Assembly: GCA_963678205.1 (NCBI GenBank)
Contig: OY782760.1
Location: 1-64,000, forward strand
Reading direction: 5' to 3'
Source: G963556115 sp963678205
GTDB lineage: Bacteria; Planctomycetota; SZUA-567
DNA length: 64,000 bases
The translations under genes and the position numbers were made by a program. Shown here piece by piece: positions 17,861 through 26,134 of this stretch (position 1 is its first letter; every line of letters starts with the position of its first letter). The notes beneath the pieces were generated by a model. The model searched no databases, had not been told where the DNA came from, and was given only the letters and a program-made list of their open reading frames with translations.

Positions 17861-18081
17861 GTAATTTTCCTGAATAGATTGAATTAACTAATTCTCTTTT
17901 GTTTAAATAATATGTCAAGGCTTTGCCATCATCCTTTTTTAAAAGATTTTATAAATTGCTAGATTTTAATTTACTATAAATCTACAAAATACACGGTTAC
18001 ATAAATACCTTAATTTATACTCTCTTATAATCTACCGCTACCAATTGTTACATATTCCTCACTTAAAATACTATCTACTAA

Positions 18082-18110
18082 TTGACAAAACATTAGCAAT
18101 AAACTAAAAT
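18082..18110 (+). promoter_or_regulatory. Sigma-70-type promoter of the secreted protein gene
   Basis: TTGACA (18082-18087), a 17-base spacer and TAAAAT (18105-18110) lie 48 bases before the start codon at 18158. Confidence 0.6.
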
Positions 18111-18157
18111 AATTGCACAATACATAATTTTTTTTACACTACATATTGGAGATTTAT

Positions 18158-20062
18158 ATGAACTCGAAGTTTTTCGCAATACTAGCCCTACTCATCACAC
18201 TGGTGTCTACAACATTTGCTGATGAATCTTTCGCGAAACTTTACCCTGAAAACACAGCACTATTTTTTGAATTCAACAACACTGAGCCAGCAAACGGTGA
18301 ATTCTATAAAACAGAATTCGCAGCTATGTTAAAAGAACCTCAAGTGCAAGAATTTTTTGCTCATACAAAAAGAAAACTTACCGAAATATTTGATTTTACT
18401 GCAATAATGACACAAGGCGTAAAAATAGAAGACCTCCTAACTGCCTTTGGCAACCATGTTGCATTAGGCCTCTACACTGATAATTCTAATGCAAATGCAC
18501 TTCTTATCGCAGAATTCCCAAAAAATATAAACCCACTTCAACTACTTGCTACAATGAATCCCGCTGGGCCTAATGCAACAGAGTTTGACTTGGTCGAGCC
18601 AATCAACCAAGATACATTTGTTTCACTAAAGATTACAGGACAGAAACTATACGTTTCAATCAGTACAGACCCAAAATATCTCGACGGTGTACTAACGCCA
18701 AAATCAACAAATCTTGCAGTTTCTTCTAATTACCTAAGAGCGAGTTCACAAATAGGCTCAAACAGATTGATAACAGCATACATGAGTCCCGCATTTTACG
18801 ATATAATAAACACCTTGAATACTCAGTTCGAATTAAATGCTGACCTTTCTGTAATCCCACCTGAACAATTCAGCACTGCTGCATTCGGAGTATGTATTGA
18901 AGAACCTGCATTCGTTCAAAGAACATACTTCAAAGCTCCATCTGATTCATTTCCTTACGATATCATGACAAGTCCAGACATGAGCCATCTCTCTTTTATT
19001 CCTACTGATGTAAACTCAGCAGCACTGGTCGGAGCAAACCTGAAACAAGCTATTGATTTCTTCATTGATAAGGCTGTGATGAGCTCTCCACAAGCTCTTG
19101 TACTACCAGAAGAGCAGCGTGAAGAGATGCATAACAATATAATTGAAGAGCTAAATATTGTCATGGCAGAAATAAAGAGCAAATATGGGGTAAACCCACT
19201 AGAAGATATCATAGAAAAAATTGATAATCAGATAACCTTCTGCTCTCAAAATACTGATAGACTTACAGGTCTTGAATTATTTGGTTTTGGAGGCGCTACA
19301 ATTATCGCAAATGTAAAGGATAAAGAAGACCTTGCAAAATCGCTGGAAACAGCAATCAACACTATCATCCCAAAACTTCAGGATCAGGCTGCTTCAAAAC
19401 TTGAAGTACACACAGATTATGGTACTATCAAAGGTATCTCTCTTGCAAACGCTTTTACATTCTGTTATATCTTTGTTGATAACAAAGTTATCTTTGCTCT
19501 TAATCCTTCTGCAATCGAATATACTCTCAACCAACGTAATGCAAAACAGAATCTTCTCTCATCTCCAGCAAACGAAAAATTAAGAGCCCTGATTGTCAAA
19601 ACCGCAAATAAAACAGGTCTTACTGAAGAGCCAGTAAAGATTGCATTCATGAAAGTTGACGGTATCAGCGATATGCTGAATAATACACTTGCATTAGGTG
19701 CAAGTATTGGAGGAATCGCCTATTCTACTGTTCAATCACAAAATCTCAGAAATACTAATACAACTCAACCACAGTTCACTCCATTCCCAGATCCTACTAC
19801 TAATCCATCAGCCTTCCTGAAGTATCTTGGGGATGCCTTCCCTATTTACCTTCTACCATCAAAAGAAGTTATTAATAAACACGTCTTTGACATCTGGAAT
19901 ACCAGCTACATTACACCAGAAAATGAGTTTATTGATATTGCTTACGGCCCATTCCCAATTGACAGCACTCTTTTCAGCAAAGATTTTGGAAATTTTGTTA
20001 AAGCTCTAAGATATATTGCATTCGGTGCTGCAAGCCAAGTAGTTTTAGATCAGCAGTTCTAG
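18158..20062 (+). CDS. Secreted protein of unknown function, DUF3352-like
   Basis: This 634-residue protein has a clear N-terminal signal peptide (MNSKFFAILALLITLVSTTFA, cleavage likely after FA) and no later membrane segment. It opens with LYPENTALFFEFNN and has long amphipathic stretches without cysteine-rich or catalytic motifs. This organisation recalls the DUF3352-type exported proteins of PVC-group bacteria. The family assignment is tentative and the function unknown. The ATG at 18158 is preceded by TTGGAG; the longer frame from a TTG at 18146 would overlap that site. It is monocistronic, with a promoter before it and a strong terminator after it. Confidence 0.85.
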   Translation: MNSKFFAILALLITLVSTTFADESFAKLYPENTALFFEFNNTEPANGEFYKTEFAAMLKEPQVQEFFAHTKRKLTEIFDFTAIMTQGVKIEDLLTAFGNHVALGLYTDNSNANALLIAEFPKNINPLQLLATMNPAGPNATEFDLVEPINQDTFVSLKITGQKLYVSISTDPKYLDGVLTPKSTNLAVSSNYLRASSQIGSNRLITAYMSPAFYDIINTLNTQFELNADLSVIPPEQFSTAAFGVCIEEPAFVQRTYFKAPSDSFPYDIMTSPDMSHLSFIPTDVNSAALVGANLKQAIDFFIDKAVMSSPQALVLPEEQREEMHNNIIEELNIVMAEIKSKYGVNPLEDIIEKIDNQITFCSQNTDRLTGLELFGFGGATIIANVKDKEDLAKSLETAINTIIPKLQDQAASKLEVHTDYGTIKGISLANAFTFCYIFVDNKVIFALNPSAIEYTLNQRNAKQNLLSSPANEKLRALIVKTANKTGLTEEPVKIAFMKVDGISDMLNNTLALGASIGGIAYSTVQSQNLRNTNTTQPQFTPFPDPTTNPSAFLKYLGDAFPIYLLPSKEVINKHVFDIWNTSYITPENEFIDIAYGPFPIDSTLFSKDFGNFVKALRYIAFGAASQVVLDQQF

Positions 20063-20091
20063 ACTACAACATCGTAAAATCAACTATAAAT

Positions 20092-20132
20092 TTATTAAGC
20101 CCTCGCTATTTTATGTAGCGAGGGCTTAATAA
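20092..20132. terminator. Bidirectional terminator between secreted protein gene and cstA
   Basis: A perfect 17-bp stem (20092-20108 with 20116-20132) has a seven-base loop and A/T-rich ends. It serves both convergent genes. Confidence 0.85.
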
Positions 20133-20157
20133 ATTACATACCAAAACTAATTAACAA

Positions 20158-21588
20158 CTATTCATCCGCACTATCTTTTTGAGGCTTCGCTTTAATCATA
20201 AAGACAAAGAAAGAAACTAAAGCAGCAGCAATACCAATTGCGACAGAAGTACCATATGGCATCTGGAAGCCAATCTTCATATAGCAGATAAATGTAACAA
20301 CAACAGCTGTCATAAATACTGCTGGAAGCGTTGCAATCCAGTGACACTTTCCTTTGTGAGCAAGCCAGATAGCAGCACTCCATAGTACAAGACAAGCAAG
20401 AGTTTGATTGCTCCATCCAAAGTACTTCCAAATCATTCCAAATGGAAGTTTTGTTATAATATATGCGACAATAAATAGTGGCACCGCTAGAATTAAACGT
20501 TTCATCACTGGCTTCTGAGATATTTTAAAAATTTCAGAAAGGATCAGGCGAGTACTTCTAAATGCCGTATCTCCACTGGTAATTGGAAGGATAATAACCC
20601 CTAGAATAGCTAGAAAGCCTCCTATAGGACCGAGTAGACCAAATGATACATCATTAACAACAGCTGATGGCGTACCCTTTAGCATATCTGCAAGAGCTTC
20701 AGGACCATTGTAATAGCTAAGACCAGCAGTACACCAAATAAGACCAATAATACCCTCAGCAATCATTGCGCCATAAAAGACAAATCGACCTTTCTTTTCA
20801 CTCTTAAGACAACGAGCCATTAACGGGCTCTGAGTTGAATGGAAACCACTAAGAGCACTACAAGAGATTGTCACAAATAATAGTGGCCAAGCAGGTAGCT
20901 GTGAACCATCATAATTTACATTAGGATTGGTATTCGTCCAGAAGTCAAGATTAGGAAGCATTTCAACCCCGCCGAAAATCATTGCAAACCCTACAGCAAA
21001 TGTCATAAAGAGTAGAAGCGCACCAAAAATTGGATAAAATCTACCAATTATTTTATCAATTGGAAGGATAGTAGCAATGAAGTAATATACAAAAATAAGC
21101 ACAACATAAATTGTCACATTATAACCTGTCAGCTGATTTAACAATTTTGCTGGTGCGAGCACAAATACAACCCCAACAAGAACCAGCAGAACAATTGAGA
21201 ACAGACGCATTACATGCCTTGCCGGCATACCAAGCGCATCACCTACAACTTCAGGGATACTCTTACCACTACTACGCACAGAAAGCATTCCGCTAAAAAA
21301 ATCATGCACGCCACCACCAAATATACAACCAATAACAATCCAAATCAGAGCCTGTGGTCCATAGAGAGCACCAAGAATTGGCCCAAAAATTGGCCCCGCA
21401 CCAGCAATATCAAGTAGCTGAACCATAAATACCTTCCAAGTAGGCATTGGGATGTAGTCAATATCATCCTCAAGTTCATAAGCTGGAGTAGTCCTGTTTA
21501 CATTAATCGTAAATACTTTTTCTACAATTTTACCGTAGATAAAGTATCCTAGCACCAATAATGCAACACATAAGAAAAAAAACAACAT
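20158..21588 (-). CDS. cstA: Carbon starvation protein CstA family transporter
   Basis: CstA proteins are membrane carriers for peptides or pyruvate. The 476-residue product is the short form found in many anaerobes, with about a dozen or more hydrophobic helices. It has conserved CstA segments such as GAGPIFGPILGA, FFSGMLSVRS, SALSGFHSTQSPLMAR and ITSGDTAFRSTRL. The start at 21588 (MLFFFLCVALL) has GAAGGGG upstream; the frame extends to 21627. The gene has no operon partner. The substrate (pyruvate or peptides) cannot be chosen from sequence. Confidence 0.94.
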   Translation of the reverse strand: MLFFFLCVALLVLGYFIYGKIVEKVFTINVNRTTPAYELEDDIDYIPMPTWKVFMVQLLDIAGAGPIFGPILGALYGPQALIWIVIGCIFGGGVHDFFSGMLSVRSSGKSIPEVVGDALGMPARHVMRLFSIVLLVLVGVVFVLAPAKLLNQLTGYNVTIYVVLIFVYYFIATILPIDKIIGRFYPIFGALLLFMTFAVGFAMIFGGVEMLPNLDFWTNTNPNVNYDGSQLPAWPLLFVTISCSALSGFHSTQSPLMARCLKSEKKGRFVFYGAMIAEGIIGLIWCTAGLSYYNGPEALADMLKGTPSAVVNDVSFGLLGPIGGFLAILGVIILPITSGDTAFRSTRLILSEIFKISQKPVMKRLILAVPLFIVAYIITKLPFGMIWKYFGWSNQTLACLVLWSAAIWLAHKGKCHWIATLPAVFMTAVVVTFICYMKIGFQMPYGTSVAIGIAAALVSFFVFMIKAKPQKDSADE

Positions 21589-21875
21589 TTTTTCCCCTTC
21601 ATTAAAAAACCAAAAGTAATCAACCAAAAAATGTCACAATAAAACCTATTTGTCTCTATCCATATAAGCAAGCAAAATAAAGACAACACCACAATAGATA
21701 TTTTTTTATCCTTTGAAACAAAAAAAAACCACCCATAATATTATAGCTTTCGCCTATAAAACCCCATCATCCCTAAAAAAATAAAGATATAAGTATATTC
21801 TACTTTATATTATTTTCGACACTAATCAAATTTAAATGAATATTTTTTTATCATTTAAAACAAATGTGACACGTT

Positions 21876-21917
21876 AAATAAATAAGCTCAATGAATACTC
21901 ATTGAGCTTATTTATTT
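21876..21917 (-). terminator. Terminator of the sensory hydrogenase operon
   Basis: A perfect 19-bp stem with a four-base loop (21895-21898) sits 25 bases after the phosphatase stop codon. The remaining bases to cstA (about 21628-21875) are AT-rich and show nothing else. Confidence 0.8.
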
Positions 21918-21941
21918 AAAACGAACTTTGTATACTAGATT

Positions 21942-23132
21942 TTAAATATAATCTATATTCACTTTTTTAAGATATTTACCTTCAAGTAAAACAGCAATAC
22001 GCTTGATAATACTCCTCCTCAATTCTAAGTCATGAGGTAATAATGGATCTTGGTGAGCCTCATTTATTTTCGTACCAATAATAAAATCTATCACATCACT
22101 ATCAAGAAATATTTTACACAGCAGGACCGCTGGGTTCTTTTTATCATCCGGTATCCCCCCAGCCTCCAAAAATTGCGCTACAAATGTAAGAGTGATAATA
22201 CCTTCGGTGATAAGATCTACTCCGTCCATTCTTGCCATAGGTGGGATGCCACCTCCCCCACTTCTAAGATCCGTAATTACTTCACGCCCAAGTTCACGCG
22301 AGATTATATTGGAAGTAGTACCACCACATATAACCCGTTTCCCATGAAAGTTATCGATTTTATGGGCATACCTCGCATCATTCTCCTTATCATATGGTGG
22401 TCCACTTACCAAAATTGTCTTTCTCGGTGTTCTAAAATACATTACCGCACAACTTATATCATCGTACGGTTGCTTATTATTTTCAAGAGTTATCGCTGCG
22501 TTCATTACATTTTTCGCCAACGCCGCTGCACTTATCTCAGGATGATTCGAAACAACCTTCTGCACATGGTCGGTAAAGCCGTCTTCACGCCACCCTAAAG
22601 GGAAAAATGGTGTCCCAAGCCCTGCCTGAGTTACACCATCAGAAGCAAATATCAATCTATCTCCCGGCTCAATATCCAACTCGCTCATATAAATACGTCT
22701 GATATTTCCTTGAGAGCTTACTAGTTTTCTACGAGTAAAACCGACCGATTCAGCCCCCCGCAGATGAATAATTTTTGGGTTATCCATCTCGATTATCCGT
22801 GCCTTATCTCCCTCTCGGTAATCAACAATCGTAAACGTTGCGTAACTCACCTTCCTCACTCTGCATACAGGGAGTGCTTCCATCATTATCTTTATAGCAC
22901 CCTTCATATCAGTGTCACTGGCAATAAATTTTAGCGCCATATGTGCAGTCATATTTGATAAGATATTCGCTTTTATTCCACTGCCAAGCCCATCTGAAAG
23001 AACAGCAATAGTTCTATCCTCTTCCGCAATCTTCTGACATAGAAAGCAATCTCCATACGCATCTTCTGTGTACTTTTTAGTTTGAGCACATTCAATATCA
23101 ACAAAAAAATCGCTAGCAATAGTACTACTCAC
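21942..23132 (-). CDS. SpoIIE/PP2C-type serine phosphatase of the sensory hydrogenase operon
   Basis: This 396-residue cytoplasmic protein has the metal-binding motifs of SpoIIE-type PPM phosphatases: VLSDGLGSG near residue 45, FASDGVTQAGLG, and DDISCAVM. A C-terminal domain of about 150 residues follows (GGTTSNIISRELGR, then RSGGGGIPP), as seen in phosphatases linked to sensory [FeFe] hydrogenases. The GTG start at 23132 has GAGG upstream and overlaps the end of the hydS-like gene by 8 bases, so the two are translationally coupled. A longer frame to 23258 lies wholly inside hydS and is not used. It probably relays the HydS signal by dephosphorylating a partner protein that is not visible here. 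Confidence 0.87.
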   Translation of the reverse strand: MSSTIASDFFVDIECAQTKKYTEDAYGDCFLCQKIAEEDRTIAVLSDGLGSGIKANILSNMTAHMALKFIASDTDMKGAIKIMMEALPVCRVRKVSYATFTIVDYREGDKARIIEMDNPKIIHLRGAESVGFTRRKLVSSQGNIRRIYMSELDIEPGDRLIFASDGVTQAGLGTPFFPLGWREDGFTDHVQKVVSNHPEISAAALAKNVMNAAITLENNKQPYDDISCAVMYFRTPRKTILVSGPPYDKENDARYAHKIDNFHGKRVICGGTTSNIISRELGREVITDLRSGGGGIPPMARMDGVDLITEGIITLTFVAQFLEAGGIPDDKKNPAVLLCKIFLDSDVIDFIIGTKINEAHQDPLLPHDLELRRSIIKRIAVLLEGKYLKKVNIDYI

Positions 23133-24864
23133 TTTCAGCCTCCTCAATAATATCAGAGTCTGCTTCACCCGCATAATCTTTAGCCAGTGATCGGAGGAGT
23201 ATCTCCGTCTCAGCCATATTTTCACCAAGATTTGCAGCAATAGACTGTACCGTTTCAAGGTTCTTTTTTATCACCATTCTAGCGCGTTTAGCAATTTGTT
23301 CTCGCCTCATACCAGGATTAGTAACATCAGAAATAACCGCACCAGCAATATGCCCAGTCTCAATAGAGAAAATACTTACATCTAAAATTTTATCCCAAGC
23401 TTTTAGTGAACTTTTATGAATGTCATCCCCATTTTCAAGATTCTCTTTGAATAAATGAGCAAACGGGACCAACTTCTCTAGACTTGCCCCTTCCATACCT
23501 TCAGAAGCATTCCATATATCCATTGCATCACTACCAACAAGCATAGCAAAATGCTTATTACTCTCAACAATTTTCATATCATTATTTACAATTACAACAG
23601 AAGATGGCATACACCTGATCATAGCATTTGCTTTCTTCTGCGCCATATTTCTCAAATATGAAAGACACATCACTGGCTCAGCCCGGCCATCAAGTAAGGC
23701 TTTTGCAAACTCCCTACACGTATCATACCCACACCCGCCACAATTAAGCTCATCTTCATCCGAACTTTTCCCTACACGCAGAAGTGCCAACCGAAGTTCT
23801 TCATCAGTACATCCTGCTTTATCAATATGATCATTTAGATACGCACCACCTACTGCTAGCTCAGCACCAGTAGTTGAGAGGTATTCAGGAATCTCTGCCT
23901 TATTTAAATTAGCAACAATATTGAGCAATCCTGGTCTATTCTCACTCATACAGGGACCATTAATGCAACCACCTTTACATGCCAAAAGTTCAAGAAAAAC
24001 TGGTTTCTGTAAATCCTTAACATCTAACCCTGAAAGAGCCTGCTCAATATCAGCTATGCCGGATATAGTAACATACTGTATATCAGCACCACCTCTAAGC
24101 TTTATTGTCCTCAACATTCCGCCTTCTACAGGATACAATACTCCATCCTCAGCCTTCTCCGGTGAGAAGACTTCATCCCCATCAGGGGTAATTTTTTCTG
24201 GAACAATATTTTTTTTATCAAACCATTCATGTAAATCTTTAAATGTTAAGGAACAACTCAAAAGATCATTCCTAGCATCTGCCTCGTTCTTTTTAGCAAT
24301 ACATGGGCTAAAAAATACAACTTTTATATCATTCCCGTAAAAACTCTTGAGAAGTTCACAATGCGCCAGAACAGGAGAAATAACATCTGTAATGCAATTT
24401 GTAAACTCTGGCAAATACTTACTGACAAAAGCATCTGCAGCTGGGCAAGCTGAGGACAACACCAGCTTTTTGTCGGAGTTTTTCAATTCTTGAGCAAGCC
24501 GCTGAGAGATCATTTGAGCTCCAAGAGCTGTTTCGCTTACCATTTGAAATCCAAGACATTTGAGAGCTTTTATCATTTGTCCGTTTGAACATTTAGAAAA
24601 TTCACTGGTCCATGAAGGTGCCAACGCAGCTATGACCTTTACTCCATCTGTAAATAGACTGCCAGCCCTTCTCAAATCATCTCGAATATGTTTTGCTTTG
24701 TTTGGACAGACCCCAACACAAATACCACAGGCGATACATCTCTCAGGCATTACCGTTGCCTTACCATTCACGACTTTAATTGCTTTAGTTGGACAATGCC
24801 TCAAGCATTTATAGCAATCCTGACACTCTGTGTCTTCTGTATATACAGGATACTGCTGATTCAT
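23125..24864 (-). CDS. hydS: Sensory [FeFe] hydrogenase-like protein with PAS domain (HydS type)
   Basis: The 579-residue protein has, in order, a 2x[4Fe-4S] ferredoxin domain (residues about 12-55), an [FeFe]-hydrogenase H-cluster domain, a further Fe-S motif (LNCGGCGYDTC...C, about 365-400) and a PAS domain (about 405-510). The four H-cluster cysteines are kept: SSACPA, FSPCIAKK and LLACKGGC. The proton-relay Cys of TSCCP is Ala, the Met of MPC is Ser, and the Met of MACPGGC is Leu. Such changes mark group C sensory hydrogenases, not H2-producing enzymes. It is followed by a phosphatase and preceded by a 2Fe-2S protein gene, opposite the bifurcating hydrogenase operon. Start ATG has AGGAG upstream. 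H2 or redox sensing is inferred from family and context. Confidence 0.9.
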   Translation of the reverse strand: MNQQYPVYTEDTECQDCYKCLRHCPTKAIKVVNGKATVMPERCIACGICVGVCPNKAKHIRDDLRRAGSLFTDGVKVIAALAPSWTSEFSKCSNGQMIKALKCLGFQMVSETALGAQMISQRLAQELKNSDKKLVLSSACPAADAFVSKYLPEFTNCITDVISPVLAHCELLKSFYGNDIKVVFFSPCIAKKNEADARNDLLSCSLTFKDLHEWFDKKNIVPEKITPDGDEVFSPEKAEDGVLYPVEGGMLRTIKLRGGADIQYVTISGIADIEQALSGLDVKDLQKPVFLELLACKGGCINGPCMSENRPGLLNIVANLNKAEIPEYLSTTGAELAVGGAYLNDHIDKAGCTDEELRLALLRVGKSSDEDELNCGGCGYDTCREFAKALLDGRAEPVMCLSYLRNMAQKKANAMIRCMPSSVVIVNNDMKIVESNKHFAMLVGSDAMDIWNASEGMEGASLEKLVPFAHLFKENLENGDDIHKSSLKAWDKILDVSIFSIETGHIAGAVISDVTNPGMRREQIAKRARMVIKKNLETVQSIAANLGENMAETEILLRSLAKDYAGEADSDIIEEAESE

Positions 24865-24950
24865 ATATATCTCCTAGTTATTGCTACCAGTTTATATAAT
24901 GAGAGAATAAAAATCTTTCCGCAACAAAACAAAATATGACCTTAACATTG

Positions 24951-25187
24951 TCATAATTCTTTATTTAGGATATCCAGCAATACAGCTGGATCAACTTTTT
25001 CATACACTTTATCATCTATATAAATAACTGGACCTCGATCACACTTTTGCTCACATCGTGTACCTAAAAGCTCAACTTGATGCTCTAGATTTCTTTCTTT
25101 TATGTACTCTTCTATAATTTTGAGGTTCTCTTCATTTCCTCGACAGAAACACGAGCTCCCCATACAAATTGTAAGTATCTTAGCCAT
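24951..25187 (-). CDS. Small thioredoxin-fold [2Fe-2S] ferredoxin (NuoE-like)
   Basis: This 78-residue protein has the four cysteines of NuoE-type [2Fe-2S] ferredoxins: C8 and C13 in MGSSCFC, then C45 and C49 in TRCEQKC, followed by GPVIYIDD. It is the first gene of the sensory hydrogenase operon, 86 bases before hydS. The ATG has AAGGATATT upstream and a sigma-70-type promoter at 25248-25276. It is likely the electron carrier or redox input of HydS. An extra cysteine (C15) is present beside C13. Confidence 0.85.
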   Translation of the reverse strand: MAKILTICMGSSCFCRGNEENLKIIEEYIKERNLEHQVELLGTRCEQKCDRGPVIYIDDKVYEKVDPAVLLDILNKEL

Positions 25188-25247
25188 AGGTAATATCCTT
25201 TGAACACTTTCAAATATTAATATACTATTAATTTAAAATATATTTAT

Positions 25248-25276
25248 AACATACAATATAATAGTAAATATGTCAA
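25248..25276 (-). promoter_or_regulatory. Promoter of the sensory hydrogenase operon
   Basis: TTGACA (25276-25271), a 17-base spacer and TATGTT (25253-25248) lie about 60 bases before the first start codon. Confidence 0.55.
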
Positions 25277-25402
25277 ATATTATAATTTAGTATAATCTCA
25301 TAAATTAGCACAAATTTAATAAGTATTTTTTTCCGCAAATAAGTCAAGACTAATCAAATTAGACGACCCTAACCTATAGGTGATTTTATCAACTCTATTA
25401 GG

Positions 25403-25488
25403 AAAAATTATTAAATTGAGTAAAAAACGCTAAAAATCAGTAAAAAACATTAATAAGTATTGACAAATACAATTAAATAGTGTATAGA
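25403..25488 (+). promoter_or_regulatory. hydCBA promoter with phased A-tracts upstream
   Basis: The core promoter is TTGACA (25460-25465), a 17-base spacer and TATAGA (25483-25488), giving a start near 25495 and a 5' leader of about 135 bases. Three TAAAAA tracts begin at 25421, 25431 and 25441, exactly ten bases apart, with another A5 at 25403. A-tracts in helical phase bend DNA and can act as an UP element. No Rex-type TTGTGA repeat was found. Confidence 0.7.
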
Positions 25489-25629
25489 TAATTTTATATT
25501 GATTAAATTTTACTGGTAAAAACATCTGTATAATTTTCAAAAAGCAATAATTAGAATAAAAGTATTAATTCAAAATTTATCTATATAGTGTTTTGTTTAA
25601 ATTGTAACTTAAGAAAACAGGAGAGGAAT

Positions 25630-26115
25630 ATGACAGCAGAGGTAATGGATATGACTCCAGTCGATGAGATTCTAAAGAAGTACGACTACAGCGAGTCAAG
25701 GCTAATCCCAATCTTGCAGCAAATTCAGGAGCACTACCGCTACCTTCCAGAAGAGACTATTGCATATGTAGCAAAATGCCTTAAAGTGCCAGCAGCAAAG
25801 GTTTACGGTGTTGCTACATTCTATGCACACTTTGCTCTTGAACCAAAGGGTAAATATGTATTCAAAGTATGTGATGGCACAGCATGTCACGTAAAAGGTT
25901 CAACCAAGATTATTGATGCTTTATATCAGAAACTAGGCGTAAGTGCTGAAAAGAACACCAGTGATGATCAGCTGTTTACTGTAGAGACAGTATCATGCCT
26001 TGGCGCATGTGGTCTAGCTCCTGTAATGCTTATGAACGAAGATGTTTATGGTCAGGTCAAGTCAGATCAAGCACTACAGATTGTCGATGAACTTTTAAAA
26101 GCTGAAGGTAAATAA
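25630..26115 (+). CDS. hydC: Bifurcating [FeFe] hydrogenase subunit HydC (NuoE-like)
   Basis: HydC is the small subunit of the NADH/ferredoxin-linked trimeric hydrogenase. The 161-residue product is a NuoE-type thioredoxin-fold [2Fe-2S] protein. Its N-terminal helices are followed by YGVATFYAHF, and the cluster cysteines are in VCDGTAC and SCLGACGLAP. The start at 25630 has AGGAGAGG upstream; the frame extends to 25588, but that part has no ribosome site. hydB follows after 19 bases. Expression comes from the promoter at 25460-25488. Confidence 0.94.
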   Translation: MTAEVMDMTPVDEILKKYDYSESRLIPILQQIQEHYRYLPEETIAYVAKCLKVPAAKVYGVATFYAHFALEPKGKYVFKVCDGTACHVKGSTKIIDALYQKLGVSAEKNTSDDQLFTVETVSCLGACGLAPVMLMNEDVYGQVKSDQALQIVDELLKAEGK

Positions 26116-26134
26116 TTAGAGAAAGGAAGCAAGG

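Noticed and set aside
22050..22598. 182-codon frame opposite the phosphatase gene
   Set aside because: Antisense shadow of a well-supported gene, with no ribosome site or domain.
23921..24340. 139-codon frame opposite hydS
   Set aside because: Its codons mirror the hydrogenase domain on the other strand; low-complexity translation and no start signal.
25188..25629. Rex operator in the divergent hydrogen promoter region
   Set aside because: I looked for TTGTGA-N6-TCACAA-like repeats because Rex often controls hydrogenases, and found none.
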